NCBI RefSeq assembly: GCF_000499845.2
Contig: NC_023753.2
Coordinates: 21,669,932-21,733,931 of the forward strand
Source of the DNA: Phaseolus vulgaris
Lineage: Eukaryota; Streptophyta; Magnoliopsida; Fabales; Fabaceae
Direction: 5' to 3'
DNA: 64,000 bases
Shown: positions 1-10,590 of the stretch, piece after piece
Numbering within the stretch: the first letter of the stretch is position 1
Layout: each line of letters starts with the position of its first letter
Position numbers and translations under genes: made by a program
Notes under the pieces: model-generated
What the model was told of the DNA's origin: nothing
Databases searched by the model: none
What the model saw: the letters and a program-made list of their open reading frames with translations, nothing else

Positions 1-1462
1 GAAATTTCATATATTCATGAAACTAAATGCTACACTATAAGGGGGAGTATTTAATTTTAATTTCATTAAGAATGGTTGGAAAACCATAAAGGATGACATT
101 TTATAGGTAGTGAACTATTTTTAGAGCACAGGGAAATTCCCTATAGGATATAATGCATCCTTCATTACTCTAGTACCCAAATTTAAGGACACAAGTAAGT
201 TGTAACAATACATGTCAATTTTTCTGGTGGGTTCCCTATACAAGATAATATCTAAGGTGTTGTCCAATAGATTAAAGTGTGTACTACCTTCTATCATACA
301 TCATTCCTAATCAGCTTTCATAAAGGGTAGTTGCCTCTTTGATAGTATATTGGTGGCTAATGAGGTGGTAGAGGATATAAGCAGTCAAAGGAAAAGTGTA
401 GTAATAATCAAGGTAGACTATGAGAAAGCTTACTACTCAGTAAGTTGGGAATTCATGTATCATATGATGAATAAACTAGGCTTTGATGATAGATGAATTA
501 GTTGGATAAATGGATGCATGGAATTTTCATATGTATCTATTCTAGTGAATGGAAGCCCAACCCAAGAGTTAAGGCCTACTAGGGGGTTGAGACAAGGGGA
601 CCCTTAGGCCTCATTCCTATTACTTATTGTAGTCGAACGATTGACTTGGTTAGTGAGACAAGCTGTAAAGAAAAAAACTTTTCCAAGAAGTGAAAACGGA
701 AAAACAAGTAATACAGGTAAATGTACTACAATTTGCAAATTACACTCTATTTGTAGGTGATTGTAAATTTCAAAATATTTTCACTATTAAATCTATCCTT
801 AGATGCTTTGAACTAGCATCCGGCTTGAGGGTCAACTTCCATAAATCAATTATTAGGGCTATAGGAGTTGAAAGGGGAGCATATATTAGTTAAAATTAGG
901 TCTAAACTCAAAACATGGAAACGAGAATATCTAACTTTTGCAGGGAAAATCTTTCTCATTAAGTCTGTCCTTAATGCATTGCCTTTTTTACTATCTCTCT
1001 CTTCAAAACTCAGGTTTCAGTTTGTCGGGCTCTCAAGAATATACTAAGGAAACTTCTATGGATTTGGGGGAGTTAGGAAAATAGCTTTGATTAGTTGAGA
1101 GCGGATATGTAAGACAAAGGAGGACGGAGGGTTAGGAGTAAAGGATATATGGAACTTCAATAAGGATCTACTTGCTAAATGGAAGTGGAGACTTGGCTGA
1201 AATAGAAGGTAAGTGGAGAGAAATCGTTCTCTTTAAATATAATATAAAGGATTAGCAAAATAGGACTACAGTAATGAACTTCCAGCCTTGGTGGTGGAGA
1301 GATTCAATAAGAGTGACTGCAGAAGGTTACAATGGTAGGTGGTTCGATATGAATACAACCTGAAAAATTGAATCTCAAAATAAAGTTAAAATTTTGGAGA
1401 ATATATGGTTAGGAAAAATTAGTCTTATGAATAGGTTCCCTAAGCTTTATTCCATTTCAACC
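1..1462 (+). pseudogene. LINE (non-LTR retrotransposon) reverse transcriptase fragment
   Basis: Broken remnant of the ORF2 RT domain of a plant L1-type LINE. No single frame is open, but RT blocks can be read across frames: a YRPISL-like block near 215-235, QSAFIKG near 315, VDYEKAY near 415-430, LVNGSP near 545 and GLRQGDP near 590. The active-site block at about 728-760 reads LQFANYTLF where LINEs normally have F/YADD, so the catalytic Asp pair is lost. Stops and frameshifts occur throughout, for example a TGA at about 495 and a TAG at about 605. The element enters from outside the window and continues after the CACTA insertion at 1466-2007. It is related to, but clearly separate from, the LINE at 17-38 kb. 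Confidence 0.85.
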
Positions 1463-1480
1463 CGTCACTAGTGCAAAAAG

Positions 1481-1483
<3 letters not shown>

Positions 1484-1520
<37 letters not shown>
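1484..1520. repeat. (TA)n microsatellite
   Basis: About 37 bp of uninterrupted TA dinucleotides inside the CACTA-like element, just inside its 5' terminus. Confidence 0.95.
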
Positions 1521-1524
<4 letters not shown>

Positions 1525-1873
1525 AATGGTGAAGAAGAAAGAGAACTTAAAACAAACTTACAATGGCACAAAGAAGACAATGAAGGCTCATAGAAAACGA
1601 AAGGAAGCAAGAGAGCAGAAACAAAAGAGAAAATGAAGTGTCAGATAACCCTTCGCCAATGCAAGAAAACAAACAAATAAGTGAAACGAAAAAAAATTAT
1701 AAACCAATGGTAAAGAAGAAAGAGAGTGAATCGAAACGAACTTACAATGGTATGAGAACACAATGAAACTCACAGAAGAAGAGAGGCACACCAGAGCAAA
1801 AACAAAGAGAAAAAGAAAGAAAGTATGAAAGCGTAAGTGGCGCACTTTAAAATTAGGGTAAAAAATGATTTAA

Positions 1874-1902
1874 GAATGCGGCTATTACAAATAGCCGCAT
1901 TC
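1874..1902. repeat. Perfect 12-bp-arm hairpin (subterminal)
   Basis: gaatgcggctat and its exact reverse complement are separated by a 5-nt loop, inside the CACTA-like element about 105 bp from its right end. Subterminal inverted motifs of this kind are where CACTA transposases usually bind; that role is inferred here. Confidence 0.7.
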
Positions 1903-2010
1903 GTAAATGAAATTAATTTAAAAAATGCCATCGCGTTTTGAATGACAACGACTAACCCTAAAACCGCATTAAATAAATAGTCGTTGTTTATACATTTTGT
2001 GCTATTGCGT

Positions 2011-2300
2011 CAAAGGAAAATAGTTTGAGAATTAGCTAACTGGTTAGTGAGGGGATGGGAGTGGTCTTTACATTGGAAAAGGAAAATATTTGATTGGAAA
2101 AGTGTACACGGATTAGAATTGATGAGTGAAATAAACAAGGTTCACTTGAACACAGATAACCAAGACATATGGACATTTCTAGGAGAAGAAGATGGAGCAT
2201 ACTCAGTCAAATCATCCTATTCTTTATTGTATAACAACAATAGAAATTATACTAGGAGGAAGGAGATATTATAACTTTAGTTTTGTTATGGAATGCTGCC
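2011..2300 (+). pseudogene. LINE ORF2 3' part (continuation of 1-1462)
   Basis: Reads WEWSLHWKRKIFDWKSV in frame from 2047, then a block ending EDGAYSVKSSYSLL. This is the region just before the C-terminal zinc-binding (zf-RVT) domain of plant LINE ORF2. The equivalent blocks of the second LINE (WTWQLRWRRTRFEWKAL near 22330-22385 and GEFSVKFTYERL near 37910-37945) align with it. Similarity fades after about 2280, so the LINE is truncated there or too decayed to follow. The 103-aa ORF that overlaps and runs to 2503 has no recognisable domain. Confidence 0.75.
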
Positions 2301-2627
2301 TATTTATTCAATTCTCTATTATTTTGTCTATTCTTAATTACCTTTTATATAAGGCTAATATGTTTAGCTTTACTAGTTCTTTGTCATTCATGTCATTCAT
2401 GTGTGATTTTCATTTTTGCGCCAAAAAAAGAGAGCAGAGTTTAGTAGTTGTCCAAGTTGGGAAAGGAAAATGTGTGTTGGTTTATGCTGGTAACAGGTAC
2501 TAATGTTAACTTGAGGGAGAAAAAATCATGGTGGCCACAAATAGATTTTCTGGGCTATTGTAGAAAGTAGATTTTCTAGGGTATTGTGGATTGGCATAAA
2601 CAAATTGTTGAGTTTGATCCTTGAAAA

Positions 2628-2632
2628 TTGTT
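2628..2632. repeat. TSD of TRIM (left copy)
   Basis: ttgtt, repeated exactly at 3009-3013 on the other side of the TRIM. Confidence 0.85.
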
Positions 2633-3008
2633 TGTTGGAGATCCCACATTGACTAGAGATTAAGACATTCCATTGTATGTAAGTGGGTGCAAACCTCACC
2701 TCATGAGCCGGTTTATGGAGTTGAGTTTAGCTTAAAGTCCACTTTGTAATATGGTATCAGAGTCATTTCGAACCTATCCTAACGAGTGTTTGTTGGGCTT
2801 ATCAGGCCACCCGCTATCGGGCCATTATCGGACCACCCATAATATGTTATCTCACGCATGAGCTATCTTTCTCGACGTGAGGGGGGTGTGTTGGAGATCC
2901 CACATTGACTAGAGATTAGGACATTTCATTATATGTAAGTCGGTGCAAACCTCACCTCATGAGCCGGTTTTATGGGGTTGAGTTAGGCTTAATATTCACT
3001 TTGTAATA
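2633..3008 (+). mobile_element. TRIM (terminal-repeat retrotransposon in miniature), complete, 376 bp
   Basis: Two direct terminal repeats of about 119-120 bp (2633-2751 and 2889-3008) both begin TGTTGGAGATCCCACATTGA. The left repeat is followed at once by TGGTATCAGAG (from 2752), the classic primer-binding site for initiator tRNA-Met. A purine-rich tract (gaggggggtg, 2879-2888) precedes the right repeat, as a PPT should. The internal part is only 137 bp and non-coding. A 5-bp TSD, ttgtt, flanks the element. TRIMs are non-autonomous and need proteins supplied in trans. All diagnostic parts are visible, so the call is firm; the family name is not assigned. Confidence 0.92.
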
Positions 3009-3013
3009 TTGTT

Positions 3014-5619
3014 AGATGCAATCAAGGTTGTAGAGAATTATGCAGACTTTTGTCCAAGAGGATTACTATTATATTTCTCGAGGATCAAGATTATATTTCT
3101 CGAGGATCAAGGCAAGAGTTATGTAATTGGAGAAGTTTTTTGTTTTGATTTTTTCTAAAGAACGAGTGTGACCGGTAACTTTTTTTTTTCCATGGACTGG
3201 ATGATCCTTGCTTTTTATTAATTTAATTCTTTTGTTGATAATTTTTTTATATAGTTATTATTTTTTATCTAATTAGTAAAACGATATAATTTATTATACG
3301 TTGAAGAATACAAATAAATTATTTTAGAAAGTTACTAGATTTAAAAAATGTTATATTTATATATTATCAATCATAGGCATCTAAGAGAAACATTGACTTT
3401 CTGGTTAATGTATGCGACACTAATTACATTCTTTTTTCAAAATGAGTGGTTCACTTTATATGATTAAGAAATGTAAACTTCTTCTTTTTTCGTTTTTAGG
3501 TTTAGCATCTCCTATAGAAAAAGTTATAAGATTAAAACATTCATTAAGACTTTATGTAATGTGACAGGAGAAACTTAGAAAAAGTCTTAAAGAAGATAAT
3601 GGAATAAAAAATAATTATATTTTTAATCTTAAGAGAATATTTTTAGGCTACTAATCTCTTTAATTCACCAATCTCTTCATTTAATTAAAATATTATTTTT
3701 ATTTAATTATAGTGGTATTAAAAGAAAATAAAATAATAAATTTTGTAATTTATAAAAAGTTAAAATGTAAATAAAAAATATTAAAATAAGATAAGACATT
3801 ATAGAATGAAAGATCAGGTTTAATTGTTATATATATATATATATGTGTGTAAACTCACTTAAACATAGAAGAAACTGTTTATAAAGTTTCCAACTGTTAT
3901 TTAATGCTTTTATAAATAAAAAAAATTAATACTTTTACATAAATTAAATAAAATTAAATCACATTACCGTTACATAATATATAAGTATATCTTTCAAACA
4001 TAATAATAAATTTTATATTTTTAAATTAATTTTAATTAGAGAAACGGATTAGTCCACACTATTCCTCAATGTTGACAGGTTATAAAGAGATCAGTTTGTC
4101 AAATCTGACCTGTTTTGTCATGTTTAAATTTAATTATTTAAATAAAATAATAAAATAAATATAGGTGAAGAAGAGTAATACTAAAGCTTTCAAACATGAG
4201 TAGAGTTAAACAAATAAAATACACACAAAAAAATTACACGAAGTCAAAACTATGGAAGGAGACTTCAACTATAGTAAGGAGGCTATAAACTGGTTGGTGA
4301 TTCCTTTTTCTATATAAACTTGGTTGATTTACATATGCAGCAATGCAAATGCTTCATGGACATTACCAATAATGCTCTAAAAGCTGACATGTTTTGCTTA
4401 TACGAGACATGAACACCATGATGGAAAATATATATATCTAAATATTTGTAATTTGAACTAGTTTTTAGAAATTATTTTTGCTATATTTCAAATTTTAAAA
4501 GTATCTTAATATAAAAAATATATTAAATTATTATTATTTAAAAATTAAGATTAGGATATTAATATTATTTAATTTTTGTTATGTAACATCAGAAAATTTC
4601 CTTCAATTAAAAAGTGATTTGTGTTTAGTTATTTCAAATTAAATGTCTAAAAATTTTATTTATTAGATAGGCATTATTGAAATTGTTGCGTGTGAAAAGA
4701 ATACAAATTAAATTTGATTATAATAGCTTAATCATTAAAATTACTACAAAATCTTATTTACTTATTTTAATTATAATGGTGTGCAACTAAGTCTTTTATA
4801 TATGAATTTTTTATATATTAATTTTGATGAGAAATAATTTACTATATTGAAATATAGTAAATAATTAGATTAGTAAAAAATGTTAAATTTACTTGGTAAA
4901 TTATTATGCTTGTAACCAATAATTAAATTATTTGAGGTGCAATTGATTGTGATTTTGAGTGCCATATTCTATTAAATTAGATGTTTCTAACTCAATTTCT
5001 AAAGTAGTTAAAATTACAATTAACACTGATATACAATTACATAGTATAAATTTACATTGCAAAGAATAAACTCAATATAAATTTATTAATTTTTATAATT
5101 AATTAATACCATTAAAGCCTTTTGTTTATCACTAATTTATCTCACATTTCATATCACTAAGCTGCCTACACATCAAGTCTTAAACCCATCTCCATTTAAA
5201 ACTCATGCACTCAAGTAATCCCACACATTACCTCTCTAATCAGAACATCCATATTTGCATTGTATCTATTTCAGCTTCACTCTCTCAACATTTTATTTCT
5301 CTCAAAATAGAAAACAAACACAAACACATCCACCTAAAGAGAAAAGAAGAAAATAAAAAGGAAGAGCTGAGGAGATTGCTGACCTCATTCCAAAAATATC
5401 ACTTTTTTTTTTTAATTAGCAATAAAGATCCAAAAATATCACTTTCTTGTTGTCTTGTTCTATTTATAAGGTAAAACCCCAACAATGATGGCATAAGAAG
5501 TCAAATCTGTTAATCTTGTTTTCTTTATTTTAAAAGTTGAAAAATACTTTTAAATAAAGGGGATTTTTTCAAAATTTTGAATATTTGAGAATACATTAAT
5601 TGAGCAGTATAACAAATAT
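3014..5619. other. AT-rich intergenic DNA, no gene seen
   Basis: Strongly AT-rich with many short A/T runs and TA tracts (for example about 3830-3845). A small tandem duplication, ttatatttctcgaggatcaag, occurs at about 3072-3113. An ORF at 5205-5474 reads through low-complexity Lys/Glu-rich sequence with no domain; its CT-rich then A-rich upstream resembles a plant 5' UTR, but nothing downstream looks like an exon. I support no gene here. Confidence 0.6.
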
Positions 5620-5750
5620 AGGGATGACAATGTGGGACGAGTCATGCGGGTTGACCACAACCTGCTACTAAAAAGTGTGGTGTAGGTTCATTTATATAGT
5701 ATGTTGACCCGCTTATTCTCGTTCTACATAACTCGCAGCTCGCGCAAATA

Positions 5751-6147
5751 CACTACAAGAAAATCATGAAATAGAAATCAATTTGTAGAAACCAAAATAA
5801 TTAGTTGCAATAGTAACTAAATTAGAGACCATTTTAGAAACTAAAAAGAAATTTGATTTCTAAATTAGTTTCTATTATTGTTAAATAGTTTCTAAAGTGG
5901 TATCTAATTAGCAACCAAGGTTTTTGCTACCAAATTTAGAAACTAAATAATTGGTAGTTAAAACCTTAGTTGCTAATTAGATACCAATTTAGAAACTATT
6001 TAACAATAATAGAAAATAATAAAAACTAATTTAGAAACCAATTTTTTTTTTTTTTAGTTTCTAAAATGGTCTCTATTTTAGTTCCTATTGTAACTAATTA
6101 TTTTGGTCTCTAAAAATTGGTTTCTATTTCATGATTTTCTTGTAGTG
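5751..6147. mobile_element. CACTA-type foldback MITE, 397 bp
   Basis: Begins CACTACAAGAAAATCATGAA and ends with its inverted copy (ttcttgtagtg at 6147). The flanks are a 3-bp TSD, ata (5748-5750 and 6148-6150). Almost the whole element is one long inverted repeat: runs of gtttctaaa, taattagcaacc and aataatag in the left half recur inverted in the right half. Transcribed as one RNA it would fold into a hairpin with arms of nearly 190 nt. There is no coding capacity. Confidence 0.9.
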
Positions 6148-6742
6148 ATAGCGGGGCGGGCAAGTTGGCCCTTATCGACATAAATAAAAAATTAATTATT
6201 TTATTTTTTCTGCAAAAGAAAAAATAAAAATCATACTCCACTCATTCATTATTTCAGTATGACCTTTATTTTATTTTATTTTAAAAAAATGACTTTAATG
6301 TACTAAAAAATGAAATGTTTTATTTTAATAATATAAAGGAGTGTTAATATTAAGAGTAAGAGTGGATCTAGTTTTATATAAAGTCTTATATTTAAAATTT
6401 GTTAATTAAAAAATAATATAAAGAAGAGATTTCAATAAGATACATTTTAACAAATTAGTCATCTTCATTAAAATATTTTGTAGCAAAATTATTTATAAGA
6501 TACTTTGATACATTTACATACATAAAGATGGAAAATAGATGCAAAACAAAACTTTAATTATTTTTAATCAAGTCTTCTAACAACCCTCATATACTTGAAT
6601 TCATATTTTTATCTTAATTGAATGAATTGAAACATGGATAAAAATTTAATTTTTTTAGCAGAAGAAGTATTTTTTTTATAATTAATGAAATTTTAATTTG
6701 TTTTAAAAAATATTTTCTTATGCCGGCTCACGGGCTACCTTG

Positions 6743-7901
6743 TTAGGAAAGATGGCTTTAAACTAGAGGGGGGGGGGGTGAATAGTTTAAAAGGGTTTTC
6801 GCAATCTTTTCAAAAACTATAATGAATTTATCTTATAAACCAATTGATTCATCAATTCAGTTAGCCAAAACAGCAAGCAAAAGTTGTAGTACCAGAAAAA
6901 CAATCGGTTGTTTATACCAGCAAACAACAAATAAACTGAATTTAAAGAGTTAGAGATAGAGAGATTGTACACAGTTGTTTATACTGGTTCACTCCAAACC
7001 AGAGCTACATCCAGTCTTCTCAGAAACCCTGAGGATATCCACTAAGCAACCACACCTTGATCACTTACACAACAACCAAGAGAATGACCTTGAACACCTC
7101 AAGAAACATACTCTCCTTGGCCAACACTAAGATTGTTGATCTTGAACACCTCAAGAACACACAGCCAATCTCAGCAAGCACAGAAACAAATTGTTCGACA
7201 GAGTTCAAAGATTACACTTGTTACAGATGAATATCTGAAATCAATACAAGTCGAATCCTATTCCAGCACCTTGATAAATCACAAACTCTTAGCAATCTCA
7301 GCTCTTTGAAAAACTCTTTAGAAAAACTTTGTCAAAAGATACTTAATTCTCAAATCTGTTTTTCTTAATATATTCAAAGATGTAGTTTGTTATCAAATCT
7401 TAACAAACTCTTAAATTGCATTAAAAGATTGGTCAAAGCATTTAATGACTGGAGCGTATACAGTTAAAGCATTTAAAGCTCAGTCAAACACAAAACAGTT
7501 TTTCTGTTATGATTCCAAAACAAACAATCGGTTGTTTCCTCGAATCAATCGATTGTTTTGGTACTTAACAGTTTCAACCATTCAAAAACAGTTTTCAATC
7601 TTTCTCAAAACACCTAAGTATAAACAATCGATTGTTTCGACAAAACAATCGGTTGTTTCAACTTAGTTTAAAAAAACATTTTACTTTCATAAAGATTGAG
7701 ATGCTAATTGCTTGAGATTTAATCAAAGGGTGGATTACAACATATAAACTACCCCAGAACAAAGCTTAAACCAGCACAACAACATCAAGCAAAGCAGAGG
7801 CTTCAACATCCTTCAAAGGATTTGGATTCTTCAAAACATTGAACACCACTTGGTTCAACATACCTCTCATCCGGGGTGAACCAGTGAAATGAACCCGGAT
7901 T
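6743..7901. mobile_element. Unclassified repeat insertion (about 1.16 kb) with palindromic motif cluster
   Basis: Flanked by a candidate 5-bp direct repeat ccttg (6738-6742 and 7902-7906), with hAT-like element sequence on both outer sides. It contains a poly-G run followed by tgaatag (about 6768-6785), five copies of AACAATCGRTTGTTT, and a hairpin at its right end (atccgggg...cccggat, about 7869-7900). No ORF of a known family is present; a 73-aa ORF at 7445-7666 merely spans the motif cluster. It could be a solo LTR or a non-autonomous retroelement, but it lacks clear TG..CA ends, so I leave it unclassified. Confidence 0.45.
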
Positions 7902-7993
7902 CCTTGCACAGGACAGGCCAACCTAACCCGCATTTTGTGGACTAAACGCAGGACGGACCTATGCGCGGTGGGCTAGCCCATATTGCCATCTTT

Positions 7994-8505
7994 AAGAACT
8001 TGAGTATTCTTGTATAGAATTCATTGGATTATATATGTTTACAAGAACTATTACTCAGAAATCACGAGCCTAAAGTAGCATATAAGACATAATCAATGTT
8101 TGCATAAGCTTTTGAACATATGCGTCTGCATATATATGGTTTACAAATATATAGTTTACAGAGAATTCTATTCAACATATAAACTTCTCTACACTACTTT
8201 TATCCCTTGTTGCCAAGCTATCAACATTAAACCATTGTTCGCATCCTAATCCCATGTTTATCTATTTGTCGTTAAATATAAATTCAACACCTAAACATTT
8301 TTGGCCATATATTCATACACATGATTATGTTTATTCATGTTGTTTTATACTTCTGAACTAGTTCAACACATATTGGATACATGTGTCTTTGGACATTGAT
8401 AAAGGTTAAATTATTGTAAAATTCATAACAAACTAGGTATGCATAATGAGTAGAAAACAATCTAAAAGGCATGCATCCCCACAAAGGAAAGCTTGACTCA
8501 AAACA
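7994..8505. other. AT-rich spacer, nothing recognised
   Basis: Unique-looking AT-rich sequence without ORFs, repeats or terminal motifs that I can identify. Confidence 0.5.
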
Positions 8506-8780
8506 CACTACAAGAAAAAATGGTTTTAACGGGGATTTATTTTTACATTATTTAGACCCCGCTAAACTATCCCTGGGGAAGGTGTTCCTTGGGATTTTTT
8601 TAAACCTCAGGAAAACTCTTTTAGAACCCCTGTTAAATACCATGGGTTTAAGAACCTCTATAAAATACCATGGGTTTCAAACCCTCTGTTAAATACCATA
8701 GGTTTAAAGACCTCCATAAAATATCATGGGTTTAAGAACCTCCTTAAAATAGCATGAGTTTCAAAATTTTTGTAAAATGA
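8506..8780 (+). mobile_element. CACTA transposon terminus with subterminal tandem repeats
   Basis: CACTACAAGAAAAAATGG at 8506 is a canonical plant CACTA end. It is followed at about 8632-8775 by five diverged copies of a roughly 28-bp unit (taaaataccatgggtttaag...acctc). Tandem subterminal repeats are the transposase-binding regions of En/Spm-type elements. No matching inverted end (ttcttgtagtg) lies in the following kilobases, so the element is truncated or its other end has decayed. Confidence 0.6.
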
Positions 8781-9440
8781 CTTGTCGTTTGAAATAACCT
8801 TCAACTCCATTTTACACCATCTCTAACGATCCTCCTGACTTCTCTCTTCCACCATAGACACATTGCTCTCTGGCATAGGCTAGATGGCCGCCAACGGCAG
8901 TCCTAACAAGGAATCACAATTCAGTTACACTTATGTTTATTATATCTAAGGATAAAAAAACACTAAATAAGGCATTATCTTCTTTTTACTCAAATATTGC
9001 TTCTTCCATCACCTTACTGCCACAACTTGGATCACAAGCCACTATTACCTAGCTCGGCAACAACTAGTGTTTATCATTTCTTTATATCTCTTAAATAATT
9101 GCATTATCTGTTAGATGTGGGCTTCAAAGCCATGTGTATTCTTGGCTAAATATTGCAACAACATAGTGCAAGGAGAAATTAACTTTATTACTTCTCACTT
9201 TCACAGTGAATTAATTATTTCATGCATTTTAAAATAAAGGCGTTGATTTTAAATATTTCAAAATTATGAGAATTAAATATTAAGAAATATAACTAAACCT
9301 AAAATTGCACATAAAATATACGTACATCAAAAGCTAAAACAAAATAAGTCAGATTTTTTAAAGTATCAGCTCGTATAAAAATAACTAGGAATTATATAAA
9401 TCAACTACCATCAATCATAAGAAATAAGGGTAATCATGGA
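8781..9440. other. Non-coding spacer, nothing recognised
   Basis: Mixed sequence possibly belonging to the interior of the truncated CACTA element, then AT-rich DNA up to the retrotransposon boundary near 9440. No ORF or repeat can be supported. Confidence 0.4.
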
Positions 9441-9742
9441 TTGGATTTTTCAAAATCCATATCCATTGAAGCTCTCAGCCTTCTCCAAGCTGAACATGAA
9501 AAATCCCAAGTTGAAGTGAACAAGCTTCAGGTGGAGAAGGAATTCTTGGAAAAGCAGCTAGCAACCAAGGACTCCAAGATCGAGGAGTTGGAGAAAGCCA
9601 ACCGAGACCTCCTCGACGATATGGCCGACACCTTTGATGAGGGGTTCAAAGATGTGAGAACCCAAGGATCAATACTTCCAACTGTGACCCTGACAATCAT
9701 ATCGTCGACGGGAAGGTGGTGCCCCTCGACCTTGGGGAGTGA
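9441..9742 (+). pseudogene. Antisense additional ORF (aORF) remnant of Tat-type retrotransposon, coiled coil
   Basis: The reading frame from about 9441 (first codon TTG, so 5'-truncated rather than a real start) encodes a heptad-rich segment. It runs from ALSLLQAEHEKSQVEV to EELEKANRDLLDDMADTFDE, then shifts frame near 9655-9690 and ends VVDGKVVPLDLGE-stop at 9740-9742. It lies downstream of, and opposite to, the minus-strand gag/integrase remnant at 11.2-12.6 kb. That matches Tat-lineage Ty3/gypsy elements, some of which carry an extra, often antisense, ORF between pol and the 3' LTR. The function of such proteins is not established. The assignment rests on position, coiled coil and the acidic C-terminal pattern. 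Confidence 0.6.
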
Positions 9743-10089
9743 ACTGCTCTTAGTTAATCTTCATCTTTTTGTTGTAAATTTGTACTTACAATGTTCGAAC
9801 TTATCTGTAACTCTGACACCTAATCTTATTTATTTAAATGCCGTTTGGATGCTACCTTTGAATTCTTGTGCGATCTCAACTTTCTTGCACCTTTATCTGC
9901 TTTTGTTTTCTTTACTATGTAAAAGGTGTTACCTCCGATGCATCTCTTCATCGTGTTTGACTTTAACTCTTTAGGTAGCACGTGACCTTCTCTCTTACTC
10001 TTCCCTTATGAACTTAGAAAAGTTTTCAACTTGATCTTTACTTACCTGTCTTGAGTCCCCAGGCATTTACCACGAAAGGCATTGCTAGC

Positions 10090-10265
10090 TTTATCATCGC
10101 TCAAGATGAAAAAGGGGTCTCATCTTCTTTTCTGGCCTCTACATCGCTCAAGGGCGAGGGAGAACTTGATCTCTTCTATGGCCTCGACATCGCTCGAGGG
10201 CGAGGAAGGCTTATCTGTTCTTCTGGGGCCTCGACGTCGCTTGAGGGCGAGGGAAGGCTTTACCT
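10090..10265. repeat. Minisatellite, about 47-bp unit, four copies
   Basis: Copies of cctcgacatcgctcgagggc plus a pyrimidine-rich tail start near 10090 (degenerate), 10136, 10182 and 10229. It sits in the 3' non-coding part of the minus-strand Tat element. The overlapping ORFs of 60-95 aa are by-products of the repeat. Confidence 0.75.
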
Positions 10266-10280
10266 GATCTGTACTGTGTG

Positions 10281-10590
10281 TCCACGCTCGAGGAGAGACT
10301 TGCTAAACGCGGGGTTGTATCGTCCTCAGCGTGTCTAAACACTTGGGACGAAGTCATGCTTTGATGCCCACGCCCGTGGAGAGGCCTATTACAGCAGCGC
10401 CGTATCGTCCACGGGATGTTTAAACACAAAGGCAACTTAGCCCTTATCTCTGCGCGCTTGGTGCCAACGCCTGGGGAGAGGCCTACCCGGGGGTAGTGCC
10501 GTTTCGTCCCCAGGGTGTCTGATCAGGCCTACCCAGGGAGAGGCGTGCTGTAAGCATCGCTGTATCGTCCCTGGTGTGTCTAAACACCAA
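10281..10590. repeat. Tandem stem-loop series, four units
   Basis: Four related units follow the pattern [arm]-GAGAGGCCT...GCCGTATCG-[complementary arm], followed by a GTGTCTAAACAC-like mini-hairpin. The arm pairs differ between units yet stay complementary: CGCTCGAGGA/TCCTCAGCG (one bulge), CCCGTGGA/TCCACGGG, CCTGGGGA/TCCCCAGG and CCAGGGA/TCCCTGG. The loop sequence is more conserved than the arms. This lies in the 3' region of the Tat-type element between the aORF remnant and the integrase end. A further pair (AGGAGAAG...CTTCTCCT) follows at about 10620-10656. Confidence 0.75.

Larger units (their letters stand above)
1466..2007. mobile_element. Non-autonomous CACTA-like transposon (MITE), about 542 bp
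   Basis: Starts CACTAGTGCAAAA at 1466 and ends with an imperfect inverted copy (ttttgtgctattg) at 2007. It is flanked by a 3-bp direct repeat cgt (1463-1465 and 2008-2010), the TSD length of CACTA elements. LINE coding sequence resumes on the far side, which independently places the insertion. The interior has no ORF worth calling. It holds a TA microsatellite, two diverged copies of a roughly 150-bp segment starting aaaccaatggt (about 1520 and 1700), and a strong hairpin near the 3' end. The terminal repeats are weaker than in classic CACTA elements, so the superfamily call is probable rather than certain. Confidence 0.6.
5620..7993. mobile_element. hAT-like non-autonomous element, carrying two nested insertions
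   Basis: The left end agggatgacaatgtggg (5620) and the reverse complement of the right end (aaagatggcaatatggg, ending about 7993) form imperfect terminal inverted repeats. The subterminal parts are rich in GCGGGGCGGG / GGGCTAGCCC words typical of a common plant hAT-type MITE. Its own sequence appears as 5620-5750, 6148-6742 and 7902-7993, split by the elements at 5751-6147 and 6743-7901. I could not find a clean 8-bp TSD, so the superfamily and exact ends are tentative. Confidence 0.5.

Noticed and set aside
2281..2503. A 103-codon ORF as a membrane protein gene
   Set aside because: It overlaps the LINE end in another frame. Its hydrophobic stretch comes from T-rich sequence and has no family resemblance.
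5205..5474. An 89-codon ORF with a 5' UTR-like CT-rich upstream region
   Set aside because: Composition is low-complexity Lys/Glu/His with no domain. The frame ends in AT-rich intergenic DNA and no downstream exon is visible.
6743..7901. Helitron end suggested by the terminal hairpin atccgggg...cccggat
   Set aside because: There is no CTRR end next to the hairpin and no A/T insertion site; a 5-bp flanking repeat fits better with another element type.
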